64,000 bases of DNA from NCBI GenBank assembly GCA_045106765.1, contig JBGCFD010000176.1:42603-106602 (forward strand), given 5' to 3'. The position numbers and the translations under genes are program-made. How positions within the stretch are numbered: the stretch's first letter is position 1; each line of letters opens with the position of its first letter. Positions 50,813-60,577 of this stretch are shown here, piece after piece. A model generated the notes under the pieces. The model was not told where the DNA came from. It ran no database searches and was given only the letters and a program-made list of their open reading frames with translations. Origin of the DNA: CAJQQY01 sp045106765. GTDB taxonomy: Bacteria > Bacteroidota > Bacteroidia > Chitinophagales > Saprospiraceae.

Positions 50813-51574
50813 TTACTCACCGATATATTGTTTAAATTTTTCTTCAAATTTTGCCATTGAAAAAGTATCTCGTAACTCATATTCTAAAACGAAATTTTCG
50901 TCAATTTCTTTTCTATAATAAATCAATCCTAATTTTTTTGCATAGAGTTCTTTGCCCTGATATTTTTTTTCCAAATGTCCATCATTAAAATCACTCATCA
51001 ATTCATTAATTTGAAATTCCACACAATCGTATGATTTATTTTTAAAAGAATATGCTGCATCACCTTTGAATTTTCGATCTCGGGATAATTCGACATATCC
51101 ATTTGGATATTCTACCGTTGGCATTTTCCATTTTAATTTGGATGGAAAAATTTGAGTAGTATCATTTACTTGAAAAGGGAAACTTACGTTTGCCAAAATT
51201 TCCGCTGGATTTTGATTGACATTTCCTAAAGAATCAAATTCATATAAAATATAGTCTTTAATAAAAACTCCATCATCCGTCACCTCAGCATTGAATATTT
51301 GACGAGGTGTATAAGTGTTATCATAATATTGTCCCGTCAAAATTGTCTCACCTTCTTTTCTCATTTTTCTAAAATACCAATATTCCACAGGAAGTTGATC
51401 ATTATTAACTGGATGATATTCGTAAACCATTCCTTCTTCCCATTTTTGCATTGGATAGAAATATTCTGGGAGATAATTTTTACTATCAATTTGACAACTA
51501 AAAACAAAAAGAATCATAATCGAAAGTATCCACGTAAAACTTATTTTAATATCTTTTTTTATAAAAAAAATCAT
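50813..51574 (-). CDS. Hypothetical lipoprotein
   Basis: 253 residues from the ATG at 51574, which starts the lipoprotein signal MIFFIKKDIKISFTWILSIM...FSC. A longer frame to 51706 is rejected because it runs across a -7 promoter match at 51655-51662 and gives an implausible N-terminus. The mature protein is rich in Tyr, Lys and Glu and beta-like (GMVYEYHPVNNDQLPVEYWYFRKM, then KLGLIYYRKEIDENFVLEYELRD). I recognise no family. The next gene, a T9SS cargo, starts 13 bp after its stop, so the two are cotranscribed. Confidence 0.8.
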   Translation of the reverse strand: MIFFIKKDIKISFTWILSIMILFVFSCQIDSKNYLPEYFYPMQKWEEGMVYEYHPVNNDQLPVEYWYFRKMRKEGETILTGQYYDNTYTPRQIFNAEVTDDGVFIKDYILYEFDSLGNVNQNPAEILANVSFPFQVNDTTQIFPSKLKWKMPTVEYPNGYVELSRDRKFKGDAAYSFKNKSYDCVEFQINELMSDFNDGHLEKKYQGKELYAKKLGLIYYRKEIDENFVLEYELRDTFSMAKFEEKFKQYIGE

Positions 51575-51654
51575 ATTCCTGACGTATTGGTTTAAAAATG
51601 TAAAAATAGTGGAATTTATTTCATGTGAAGTGATAGATTTGCGCCATAATGTCA

Positions 51655-51662
51655 CAAAAGTA
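51655..51662 (-). promoter_or_regulatory. Candidate -7 element for the lipoprotein gene
   Basis: CAAAAGTA reads TACTTTTG on the minus strand, 81 bp before the chosen start at 51574. It supports that start over the longer frame. Confidence 0.45.
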
Positions 51663-51735
51663 TCGTTTAATTTACAATGGAATAAAATGTGATGAATAAT
51701 GTTCAATTCATATCAAGGAACACTTATTTATATTT

Positions 51736-51743
51736 TATATTTG
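51736..51743 (+). promoter_or_regulatory. Candidate -7 element for secA
   Basis: TATATTTG matches TAnnTTTG; the next base is C, as in the best phylum promoters. The start codon is 93 bp downstream, past a hairpin repeat. No TTTG at the expected -33 position. Confidence 0.55.
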
Positions 51744-51802
51744 CCTCCAAACTCATACAACTATTTGTAGTTGTTTTATTTGAAAAAAATATTACCCAAT
51801 TA

Positions 51803-51825
51803 ACGACTTGGAAAGTCGTTTTACG
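51803..51825. repeat. Pre-start hairpin repeat, copy C (secA leader)
   Basis: ACGACTT (51803-51809) pairs with AAGTCGT (51813-51819) across GGA and is followed by TTTACG. It matches copy B at 20 of 21 core bases and ends 11 bp before the secA ATG. Confidence 0.78.
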
Positions 51826-51836
51826 AAAAAAATAAC

Positions 51837-54800
51837 ATGTTTAAATTTATTAAAAAGCTTTTTGGAACTAAGTACGACAAAGATAAATCTTTGTACCAAC
51901 CGATTGTTGAATTAGTACACGAGGCGGAAGAGAAGTTGACTAATATGAGTCATGATGATTTGAGAAATCGAACAAATGAATTTCGTGCTCGAATTGCAGA
52001 TCATTTGGCTGGAATTGATGCTGATATCAAATCAATCAAAGAAGAAGCCAATACGACAGAAGATTTCCATCGAAAAGAGGAATTATTCAAAGAGTCTGAT
52101 GAACTAGTCAAAGAAAGAGATAAGCACTTGGAGGAAGTTTTAAAAGAAATTTTACCTGAAGCTTTCGCCGTAGTTCGAGAGACTGCTCGCCGATTTTCAA
52201 CTAATGAAACAATTACGGTAACTGCAACAGATCATGATAGAGAAATTGCTGCAAAAAAAGCGCATGTGACCATTCAAGGGGACAAGGCAGTTTACTCAAA
52301 TTCATGGTTGGCAGCTGGTGGTGAAATCACTTGGAATATGGTTCACTATGATGTGCAATTGATTGGTGGAATGGTTTTGCATGATGGAAAAATTGCGGAG
52401 ATGCAAACAGGGGAAGGAAAAACTTTAGTAGCTACACTACCTGCATATTTGAATGGATTGAGTAGTCAAGGTGTTCATGTTATTACGGTGAATGATTATT
52501 TGGCTCGTCGGGATTGCGAATGGGTAGGACCGATTTTCGAATTTTTATTTTTGACGATTGATTGTATTGATAAATATAAACCTCACTCGGAAGGTCGTGT
52601 AGCAGCTTATAATTGTGATATCACTTATGGAACGAATAACGAATTTGGTTTTGATTATTTGAGGGATAATATGGTTCGTTCGCAAGATGAAATGGTGCAG
52701 CGGAAGCCACATTATTGTATGGTAGATGAGGTGGATTCAGTTTTGGTCGATGATGCAAGAACGCCTTTGATTATTTCTGGACCAATTCCGCAAGGAGCAG
52801 AGGAACAAGAATATATTGCCTTAAAACCTCGGGTGGAAGCCTTGTTGAATGCACAGAAAAAAATTGCTTCATCATATTTAGCAGAAGCTAAAAAATCATT
52901 CAAGGACGGAAATATTGGTGTGGAAGAAGGCGAAGGAGGAATGTGTTTATTGAGAGCACATCGAGCATTGCCGAAGTCATCTCCATTAATTAAATTTATT
53001 AGTCAAGAAGGAGTGGAAGTTGTTTTGCAAAAAACAGAAAATCACTACATGCAAGAGCAGTCAAAAAGAATGCACTTGGTGGATGATCCTTTGTTGTTTA
53101 CTATTATTGAAAAAACTCGAAGTGTTGAGTTAACTGAGAAAGGAGCGGAATATTTAGCCAAAGGAAATGAAGATCCTAATTTTTTCATCATGCCTGATAT
53201 TGCTACAGAAATGATGATGATCGAGGAAAATGAGGAATGGAATGAGCAAGAGAAAATGGATAATAAAACGAAATTGATTTCTGATTTCTCTATCAAATCA
53301 AGACGTTTGCACTCGATCAATCAATTACTGAAAGCATATACGATGTTTGAGCGAGATGACGAATATGTAGTCATGGATGGTCAAGTAAAAATCGTCGATG
53401 AGCAGACTGGTCGGATGATGGAAGGTCGTCGATATTCTGATGGATTGCACCAAGCTTTGGAAGCAAAAGAGAATGTAAAAGTTGGAGATTTGACTCAAAC
53501 TTATGCAACAGTAACTTTGCAGAATTACTTTCGAATGTATCACAAGCTTGCTGGTATGACTGGTACAGCCGAAACGGAAGCAGGCGAGTTTTGGGAAATT
53601 TATAAATTGGACGTGGTTGTAATTCCTACGAATCGCCCAATCCAAAGAGATGATAAAGAAGATTTAGTTTTTAAAACTGCTCGTGAAAAATACAATGCTG
53701 TAATCGAAGAAGTAGTCAGATTGAGTAATGCAGGTCGTCCAGTTTTGGTGGGAACAACTTCGGTAGAAATTTCTGAAAAATTAAGTCGAATGCTTCAAAT
53801 GCGAGGTATAGATCATAATGTCCTGAATGCCAAACAACATCAACGAGAGGCTGATATTGTTGCAGAAGCTGGAAAGGCAGGGAAAGTAACTTTGGCAACC
53901 AATATGGCTGGTCGTGGAACGGACATTAAATTATCTGACGAAGTAAAAGCAGCAGGTGGATTAGCAATTATTGGTACGGAACGACATGATTCTCGACGAG
54001 TCGATAGACAGTTGAGAGGTCGGGCAGGTCGTCAAGGAGATCCAGGTAGTTCGCAATTTTATGTTTCATTGGAAGATAATTTGATGCGATTATTCAAGTC
54101 TGAACGAATTGCAAAATTGATGGATAAAATGGGGCATCAGGATGGTGAAGTAATTCAACATTCCATGGTTTCCAAATCAATTGAACGAGCTCAGAAAAAA
54201 GTGGAAGAGAATAATTTCGGTACTCGAAAAAGATTATTGGATTATGATGATGTAATGAATATTCAACGAGAAGCGATTTACAAAAAACGTTTCAATGCAC
54301 TTTCAGGAGAGCGGCTTTCTGTAGATTTGAATACGATGTTTATTTCATTGATCGAAAGTTTAGTAGTAGCACATCGAAAAGATGGTAACTTCGAAACATT
54401 CCGAAGAGGTTCAATCGAAGTGATGGGAATTGATCCCAAAATGGATGCTATCGATTTTCAAGAAGGAGATGAAGATGATATCATTACTAAAATGTATCAT
54501 CAATTTTTGGAAATGTATGAGCGTAAAGGTCAGATTCTTTCGGACTTAGTTCTTCCTCAAATCAAACATGTTTACGAAACAGAAAAACATAAATATAAAC
54601 GGATTTCTTTACCATTTACAGATGGTGTTTCGAGAGTACTTCCTGCTGCTGCCGATTTAGAAAGTGCAGTAAAATCTGAAGGGAAAACGATCATGCGAGA
54701 TATTGAGAAAGTGGTAGCGCTTTCAATTATTGATGAAGAGTGGAAAGAACATTTACGTTCAATGGATGAGTTGAAAGACTCTTCTCAAGCAGCTTCGTTT

Positions 54801-55139
54801 GAGCAAAAAGATCCTTTGGTCGTTTATAAAATGGAAGCTTTTAATTTGTTCGAACAATTAATTTACAGAGTGAATGAGCAAGTAACTTCGTACTTAGTAA
54901 AAGGTTCTGTGATCTTACGAGATGGAACAAAAGTAGAAGAAGCTCGAACTCAGAAAACTGATATGAGTAAAACTTCTACCAACAAAGATCCAAATGCATT
55001 AGCTAAAGCTGCTGCTGCTGGCGCAGGTCGTGGAAGACAAAAAGTAGAGACATTCAAAAGAGATGTTCCAAAAGTAGGGCGAAATGAAAAGTGCCCTTGT
55101 GGAAGTGGTAAAAAATATAAACAATGCCACGGAGCTTAA
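51837..55139 (+). CDS. secA: Preprotein translocase ATPase SecA
   Basis: 1100 residues, longer than the 900 of E. coli, as usual for Bacteroidota. Motifs: MQTGEGKTLVA (Walker A, about residue 186), VDEVDSVLVDDARTPLIISG (DEVD Walker B region), GMTGTAETEA, GTDIKLS and QLRGRAGRQGDPG. The C-terminus has the zinc-binding CPCGSGKKYKQCH for SecB or ribosome contact. SecA drives proteins through SecYEG using ATP. The extra length is spread through the helical regions. The leader contains a hairpin that may tune initiation, though secM-like arrest is not seen. Confidence 0.98.
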   Translation: MFKFIKKLFGTKYDKDKSLYQPIVELVHEAEEKLTNMSHDDLRNRTNEFRARIADHLAGIDADIKSIKEEANTTEDFHRKEELFKESDELVKERDKHLEEVLKEILPEAFAVVRETARRFSTNETITVTATDHDREIAAKKAHVTIQGDKAVYSNSWLAAGGEITWNMVHYDVQLIGGMVLHDGKIAEMQTGEGKTLVATLPAYLNGLSSQGVHVITVNDYLARRDCEWVGPIFEFLFLTIDCIDKYKPHSEGRVAAYNCDITYGTNNEFGFDYLRDNMVRSQDEMVQRKPHYCMVDEVDSVLVDDARTPLIISGPIPQGAEEQEYIALKPRVEALLNAQKKIASSYLAEAKKSFKDGNIGVEEGEGGMCLLRAHRALPKSSPLIKFISQEGVEVVLQKTENHYMQEQSKRMHLVDDPLLFTIIEKTRSVELTEKGAEYLAKGNEDPNFFIMPDIATEMMMIEENEEWNEQEKMDNKTKLISDFSIKSRRLHSINQLLKAYTMFERDDEYVVMDGQVKIVDEQTGRMMEGRRYSDGLHQALEAKENVKVGDLTQTYATVTLQNYFRMYHKLAGMTGTAETEAGEFWEIYKLDVVVIPTNRPIQRDDKEDLVFKTAREKYNAVIEEVVRLSNAGRPVLVGTTSVEISEKLSRMLQMRGIDHNVLNAKQHQREADIVAEAGKAGKVTLATNMAGRGTDIKLSDEVKAAGGLAIIGTERHDSRRVDRQLRGRAGRQGDPGSSQFYVSLEDNLMRLFKSERIAKLMDKMGHQDGEVIQHSMVSKSIERAQKKVEENNFGTRKRLLDYDDVMNIQREAIYKKRFNALSGERLSVDLNTMFISLIESLVVAHRKDGNFETFRRGSIEVMGIDPKMDAIDFQEGDEDDIITKMYHQFLEMYERKGQILSDLVLPQIKHVYETEKHKYKRISLPFTDGVSRVLPAAADLESAVKSEGKTIMRDIEKVVALSIIDEEWKEHLRSMDELKDSSQAASFEQKDPLVVYKMEAFNLFEQLIYRVNEQVTSYLVKGSVILRDGTKVEEARTQKTDMSKTSTNKDPNALAKAAAAGAGRGRQKVETFKRDVPKVGRNEKCPCGSGKKYKQCHGA

Positions 55140-55147
55140 AAATATGT

Positions 55148-55176
55148 CTTATCCTGAAATAGCGCTGCAGGATAAG
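55148..55176 (+). terminator. First hairpin after secA
   Basis: A 9-bp stem, 55148-55156 with 55168-55176 (CTTATCCTG), just after the stop codon, without a T tail. Confidence 0.5.
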
Positions 55177-55196
55177 TGGATAAAATTTAAAAAATT

Positions 55197-55228
55197 AACT
55201 GAGTACTAAATCATTTTAGTACTCAGTT
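55197..55228 (+). terminator. Main terminator after secA
   Basis: A perfect 14-bp stem, 55197-55210 with 55215-55228 (AACTGAGTACTAAA), loop TCAT, followed by TTTTTT. Confidence 0.92.
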
Positions 55229-55283
55229 TTTTTATTGGTCTTCACTTCATTTTGACAATCAATGCGCACTACTTAACAGACTC

Positions 55284-56408
55284 TTATTTAAATCGATTAG
55301 CATTGAATCCCATAGAAACTCCAAATCGATGTCCATCTTTATTTGGGATAAAAAATGCATTGACTGGAATATTCAAACGGCCAGATTTAAAAGTTTTCCC
55401 ACCTGCGAAAATAAACCCCGAAGCAAAAGCAATATCGCCACGACTATCTAATCTACTTTCAATTTCATAAGGATTATCTTCATCTGGATTTTGAGCAAAC
55501 CATTCATTTTCCAAGTGCCAAACATTTTCATTATCATAATATCCATCTGCTTTTTTTAAACCATAAAAAACAGGCCCAAAAGCAAATTCCCAACCAGTTC
55601 GATTACTTCTCATTCCATTTAAAATAGAAATACTTGGAATAAATTTCCCTTGATCCAAACCCGTAACGATTGGAATAAATTCGAAGAGTGCTTGAAAATC
55701 CCCTTGGTTCAAATACTTCACCTCAAACTGATATCCAAATTGAAACATCAAAGGAATTGCATCAAATCCTCCCACATTTTTGGGGTCAGAGTAAATACTA
55801 CTTAGCTTACCTGTAAACGCTGTAAATCCCATTCTTGGACCACTCAAATTCAATTGATCTACTTCTGGAAAATTAACCGCACTTTCGTAGTCAAACTTTT
55901 TGGTGAGTTTATTAATGAGATTTTCATCAATAGTTTCTTCAAACATTTTTTTGACGGTGAGGGAAATCATAGTTTGAATTTGACCTCGCAAATTTAAAAA
56001 TTCCATCACCTGAGTTTTTTCAATACTTTGACTTCCGACATCAATCATTCGTAAAGTAACCACAATCGTTTCTCCTAAAACCTCCGCACTTCCTGTGAGC
56101 ATCTTGTCTGTTTTAAGAATTTTTCCTGCTTCGACCATACAAATTTTACCATAACATTTATCAATGGCAAATTCATTTTTTTCAATAACATAATCAACAT
56201 CGTACCTGTCCATGACTTGAAAACGATCTAATTTACTCAACTCTGTCCGAGCAATATTTCCTAACTGGCTTGGTTCTAAAGTCAAACCTTTTGAGTCAAT
56301 ATTGAGAACTGCAATAACTGGCAGGTTGGATAAGTCTTGAGCAAGAGTTGTTGAAATAGATACTACAGAAATTAAAATAATAGCAAATAGTTGAATTAAG
56401 GATTTCAT
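55284..56408 (-). CDS. Exported protein: CsgG-like N-terminal domain plus beta-barrel-like C-terminus
   Basis: 374 residues with a signal peptide ending in TLAQ. Residues about 30-140 look like the CsgG/curli-assembly nucleotide-free alpha-beta fold (PVIAVLNIDSKGL, RTELSKLDRFQVMDRYDVDYVIEKN, KCYGKICMVEAGKIL, DKMLTGSAEVLGETIVVTLRMID). Residues about 190-374 alternate like an outer-membrane barrel (FGYQFEVKYLNQGDFQALFEF, then GVSMGFNANRFK). In CsgG the domain lies periplasmic and forms part of a secretion pore. The role here is unknown. The pair of cysteines in KCYGKICM may form a disulfide. Confidence 0.75.
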   Translation of the reverse strand: MKSLIQLFAIILISVVSISTTLAQDLSNLPVIAVLNIDSKGLTLEPSQLGNIARTELSKLDRFQVMDRYDVDYVIEKNEFAIDKCYGKICMVEAGKILKTDKMLTGSAEVLGETIVVTLRMIDVGSQSIEKTQVMEFLNLRGQIQTMISLTVKKMFEETIDENLINKLTKKFDYESAVNFPEVDQLNLSGPRMGFTAFTGKLSSIYSDPKNVGGFDAIPLMFQFGYQFEVKYLNQGDFQALFEFIPIVTGLDQGKFIPSISILNGMRSNRTGWEFAFGPVFYGLKKADGYYDNENVWHLENEWFAQNPDEDNPYEIESRLDSRGDIAFASGFIFAGGKTFKSGRLNIPVNAFFIPNKDGHRFGVSMGFNANRFK

Positions 56409-56808
56409 GTTTTGATATTTTTTATGAAAAAATAAAAACGGTTGGAAAGCTAAAATTGCTTAAACCATTTCGTTTTGATAAAACAAATATCCATGTTAGG
56501 AAACGTGACATTGAATCGAATTTTACAAAAAATACATTTAATTTTATTTTATATGACTTTCGACACTAATCAATAAAGAAACTATCTTAAAATAGTAAGT
56601 CAGGTTTCCAAACCCGATTAAAATCAAAAAGCAGGAGACGATCTTAGGTAGAATTTAATTAGGGTTTGGAAATCTAGATTACAGACTAACATCAGTTAAT
56701 TGATAATATACTTTTCGATTTTTCGTCTTTTTATTGAATCTATTTCAATAAATCGCCAAGAACTGTTTATTTTGGATTTTTGAAAATGAGTTTTACTAAA
56801 ACCCACTT
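56409..56808. other. 400-bp divergent intergenic region with an inverted repeat
   Basis: No gene is seen between the divergent CsgG-like and histidine kinase genes. The arms 56603-56625 and 56651-56674 share TTTCCAAACCC in inverted orientation, flanked by GATTAAA/TTTAATTA. Each arm is itself nearly palindromic (GGTTTCCAAACC). No two-box promoter was found. Confidence 0.5.
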
Positions 56809-57972
56809 ATGGATACTTATCAGGAAAAATCAAATTGGAAAATTTATCTCGCAATTATGGGAGTTCTAATTTTGACTGCATCATTGATTTATACAACCTC
56901 TGTTGCCAATAAATTAGCAGAAGAAGAACGTAAGAAAGTAGAAGTTTGGGTAGAAGCAATCAATAACGTCTATAGTGAAGAGGAGGAAGATATGCAAGCT
57001 GATTTTTCTTTTGAATTAAAAATCATCGCAAATAATACTACAATCCCATTGATACTAGTTGAAGATTCTGGAATCATTCAAATGTCTCGGAATTATGGAG
57101 AGACAAAGGAAGCAGACAATGAATTTATTAAAAAAAGACTAGCTGAGTTAAAGTTAAATGGTTATCCACCTGTTTCTGGAGGAGAAGGAAACTTGGTTTA
57201 TTATGAAGATTCGACTACTCTCAAAATGCTTACCTATTTCCCCTTTATTCAATTGGCATTGATTGGCGCATTTGTCGCTTTTGGATATTTCAGTTTTAGC
57301 TCAGCAAGACGATCAGAACAGAATCAAGTTTGGGTGGGAATGGCAAAAGAAACTGCTCATCAATTAGGAACGCCGATTACAGCTATCGTTGCATGGATTG
57401 AACACTTGCGAATGATACATGAAGGGAATGAAGAGACCGCTGAAATTTTGGATGAATTAAATAATGATGTAAGTCGATTGAATTTGATTGCCGATCGTTT
57501 TTCAAAAATTGGTGCTATCCCTGAATTGAAAAAAACAAATATTTATGAAGAGTTAGAAAATATGAAAAACTACATGCAACGTCGAGCTCCTCGGAAGATG
57601 GTTTTTGAATTTCCGGGTTTAGAAAAAGAACCACTCTATGCTCAACTCAATGCTCCACTTTTTAATTGGGTAACGGAGAATTTATTGCGAAATGCGCTTG
57701 ATGCAATGGGAGGAAAAGGGAAAATCTCAGCAAGAGTTACCGAAGAAAAAGACTTAATAATTATTGATATTTCAGATACCGGAAAAGGAATTCCATCCAA
57801 TAAATTAAAAACAGTTTTCAAACCTGGATATTCCACTAAAAAAAGAGGTTGGGGACTAGGTCTTTCGTTGGCCAAACGGATCATCGAAAGTTATCACTCT
57901 GGCAAGATTTTTGTAAAAAAATCACAAATAGACGAGGGAACAACCTTCAGCATAAAACTCCCCAAAAGTTAA
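56809..57972 (+). CDS. Sensor histidine kinase (no adjacent response regulator)
   Basis: 387 residues. One helix lies near residues 11-31, an outer domain at about 32-140, and a second helix near 141-161. The phosphoacceptor is His184 in KETAHQLGTPITAIVAW. The ATP-binding domain has NLLRNALDA (N box), SDTGKGIP (G1) and GWGLGLSLAKRI (G2). This HQLGTP-type H box is common among orphan kinases in Bacteroidota. The TonB receptor starts 7 bp after the stop, so the kinase is in the same transcript. A response regulator must be encoded elsewhere, or the kinase acts on another pathway. Confidence 0.94.
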   Translation: MDTYQEKSNWKIYLAIMGVLILTASLIYTTSVANKLAEEERKKVEVWVEAINNVYSEEEEDMQADFSFELKIIANNTTIPLILVEDSGIIQMSRNYGETKEADNEFIKKRLAELKLNGYPPVSGGEGNLVYYEDSTTLKMLTYFPFIQLALIGAFVAFGYFSFSSARRSEQNQVWVGMAKETAHQLGTPITAIVAWIEHLRMIHEGNEETAEILDELNNDVSRLNLIADRFSKIGAIPELKKTNIYEELENMKNYMQRRAPRKMVFEFPGLEKEPLYAQLNAPLFNWVTENLLRNALDAMGGKGKISARVTEEKDLIIIDISDTGKGIPSNKLKTVFKPGYSTKKRGWGLGLSLAKRIIESYHSGKIFVKKSQIDEGTTFSIKLPKS

Positions 57973-57979
57973 CCAATTA

Positions 57980-60514
57980 GTGGAAAAATCTTTAAATAAA
58001 AATCCTATCAAAGTTACCACCCAACGTTATAAAATAATTTGGGTCTTTTCTATTTTATCATTTCTCGGAATTTCATTTCCTACTCAAGCATTTTCATTCG
58101 ATCTTTTTGATCTAAAAATTACGGTCATAGATGCTAAAACTGGTGAACCTTTAATTGGCGCAACTGTCGCTACCGATGACTTAGGATTTTCAGGAACGAC
58201 AGATATTGATGGAAAAATTACATTGAATGGAATTGGACATTTAGAAATGGTAAATTTTTCCTATATCGGTTACGAAGACTTGAGTATTCCATTTAATCGA
58301 ATTCGATCCATGAAAGGCAATATCAAAATGGTCGAAGCACAAAATATCATTACAGAAGTAAAAGTGTACGGTCGACGAGATGTGGCGAAGGAAGAAATAC
58401 CAATGATGATTGATCGGATATCAAAAGAGAGTATTGCTTTTAGTAATTCTCAAACCTCTGCAGATGTCTTGGGAAATCATGCAGAAGTTTTTATTCAAAA
58501 ATCTCAAATGGGTGGAGGAAGTCCAATCATTCGAGGTTTTGAGGCCAACAAAGTTTTATTAGTCGTTGATGGGGTGCGAATGAATAATGCTATTTATCGA
58601 GAAGGGCATATTCAAAATTCGATTACTTTAGACAATTCTATTTTGGAACAAGCAGAAGTAATTTATGGACCAAGTTCATTGATTTATGGAAGTGATGCTT
58701 TGGGTGGAGTGGTTCATTTTCGAACACGTGATCCAAAAGTATTGTTCAATTATGATAAATCTTATGAATTAAAAACAAATGCTAATATTAGATTTTCTAC
58801 TGCTAATTTAGAAAAATCTGCTCATATAGATTTTGATTATGCTACGCAAAAATGGGGTTCAGTAACGAGTATCACTTATGTAAATTATGAAGACTTACGA
58901 GCAGGTGCTAATAGACCTGATGAATATCCCGATTTTGGAAAAAGAGAATATTATGTTTTGAGATTAGAAAATGTAGATCAATGGAGAAAGAACTCTGACC
59001 CAAATATTCAAAGAGGAACAGGTTATAGTCAATTGGATTTTTTACAAAAAATAAAATTCCAACCTTCTGAAAAATTGTACTATGTTTTTAACATGCAATA
59101 CTCAACCTCAAGTGATGTTCCTCGATATGATATGTTGAATGATACATTAAGTGCAGCCAATGATTTGAAATGGGCAGAATGGTATTATGGACCTCAAAAC
59201 CGATTTCTAGGTTCATTGAAGATTAAGAGTTTAAAGTCAACAGCACTTTATGATAAGACAACAATTATTGGAGCATATCAGCGAATTGATGAGGATCGGT
59301 TTAAACGAAAATTTTATAGTAGTCACCGAACATTTAATGCAGAGGATGTTCACGTTTTTTCTTTTACGACTGATTGGGCAAAAGGATTAGGTAAAAATAA
59401 ACAACATCTTTTTTCCTACGGGATTGATTTAGCATATAATAAAGTTTATTCAAAAGCAGGAAATATTAATGTCAGAACTAATGCGGTCAATGATAAAGAA
59501 TTTACTCGTTACCCAAGTGATTTTTCAACAATGGGTACAGGTGGAGCCTATTTAAATTATAGATGGAGAAATCGAGATTCAACCATCAATTTTACAATGG
59601 GTGCAAGATATTCATATGTTGAACTTTTTGCGAAATACAAGGAGGATGACTTAATTGAATGGCCAGCATCTTTTGTCTCAGATGGAGTGAGTACTCAAAA
59701 TGATGAATTTACTTATGCTTCGGGACTGACTATTAATACTAAGAATGGATTTCAATTACACTTATTAGGAGGTACTGCTTTTAGGTCTCCCAACATAAAT
59801 GACTTTGCAATTAATCGGGTAAAAGACAGAAATATTTTAGTTCCTAATGTGGAATTAATTCCAGAGAAAGCATTGAATGGAGAAATTACCCTTGGAAAAA
59901 CTTTTGGTAAAAGAGCTGAAACGGGAAAGTATAAAATAAGTGCAACAGGATTCTACACTTATTTGCAAGATGCGATTATTCGATCCAATGCTGATTTCTT
60001 TGGGGATTCGACACTAGTGGCAGAAGGGGAAATTCAAAATGTGCAAAAAAATATCAATGCAAATACTGCTTATGTAACAGGTTTTTCTGGAAATATCGTT
60101 TTTGAGTTTAATAAAAATTGGAAACTTAATTCTAGTATTAATTTTGTTAAAGGTAGAAGTGTTATTGATAGTTTGGAACAACCATTAGCACATATTCCAC
60201 CAATGTATGGAAAAACAAGTTTGTCTTTTCAGACGGATAAAATTAAACTAGAAGGTGTGGTTAGATTTAATGATGCAAAACCATTGAGTGAGTATGGACC
60301 ATCTGGTTCTTCTGATAATGATGATGAGGCAATTCCAGGAGTTGGAACTTTAGGATGGACAACTTATAATTTTTATTCTTCGTATAGGTTCAATGATCGA
60401 CTGACACTTAACTTCGCAGTTGAAAATATTTTGGATACACATTATCGTCCGTTTGCTTCAGGAGTGAGTGCAGCAGGAAGAAATTTTATCGTTTCGATGA
60501 GAGGGAGTTTTTAA
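57980..60514 (+). CDS. TonB-dependent outer-membrane receptor (haem/haemoglobin-type)
   Basis: 844 residues from GTG. After the signal (ending near TQAFSFD) comes a carboxypeptidase-regulatory-like domain (about 47-125, LKITVIDAKTGEPLIGATV). Then the plug (about 140-260, DVLGNHAEVFIQKSQMGG, SPIIRGFEANKVLLVVDGV, IYGPSSLIYGSDALGGVV), and the 22-strand barrel ending in SMRGSF with the terminal Phe needed for barrel insertion. The plug spelling fits the haemoglobin/transferrin receptor family. It imports a TonB-dependent substrate, perhaps haem. The nearby TonB/ExbBD genes are not visible. Confidence 0.92.
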   Translation: MEKSLNKNPIKVTTQRYKIIWVFSILSFLGISFPTQAFSFDLFDLKITVIDAKTGEPLIGATVATDDLGFSGTTDIDGKITLNGIGHLEMVNFSYIGYEDLSIPFNRIRSMKGNIKMVEAQNIITEVKVYGRRDVAKEEIPMMIDRISKESIAFSNSQTSADVLGNHAEVFIQKSQMGGGSPIIRGFEANKVLLVVDGVRMNNAIYREGHIQNSITLDNSILEQAEVIYGPSSLIYGSDALGGVVHFRTRDPKVLFNYDKSYELKTNANIRFSTANLEKSAHIDFDYATQKWGSVTSITYVNYEDLRAGANRPDEYPDFGKREYYVLRLENVDQWRKNSDPNIQRGTGYSQLDFLQKIKFQPSEKLYYVFNMQYSTSSDVPRYDMLNDTLSAANDLKWAEWYYGPQNRFLGSLKIKSLKSTALYDKTTIIGAYQRIDEDRFKRKFYSSHRTFNAEDVHVFSFTTDWAKGLGKNKQHLFSYGIDLAYNKVYSKAGNINVRTNAVNDKEFTRYPSDFSTMGTGGAYLNYRWRNRDSTINFTMGARYSYVELFAKYKEDDLIEWPASFVSDGVSTQNDEFTYASGLTINTKNGFQLHLLGGTAFRSPNINDFAINRVKDRNILVPNVELIPEKALNGEITLGKTFGKRAETGKYKISATGFYTYLQDAIIRSNADFFGDSTLVAEGEIQNVQKNINANTAYVTGFSGNIVFEFNKNWKLNSSINFVKGRSVIDSLEQPLAHIPPMYGKTSLSFQTDKIKLEGVVRFNDAKPLSEYGPSGSSDNDDEAIPGVGTLGWTTYNFYSSYRFNDRLTLNFAVENILDTHYRPFASGVSAAGRNFIVSMRGSF

Positions 60515-60577
60515 TCCACGTATTTTTCCACCATCAATTGCAATACCCAAACCTCAAAATCTCAAACCCAATCTCAC

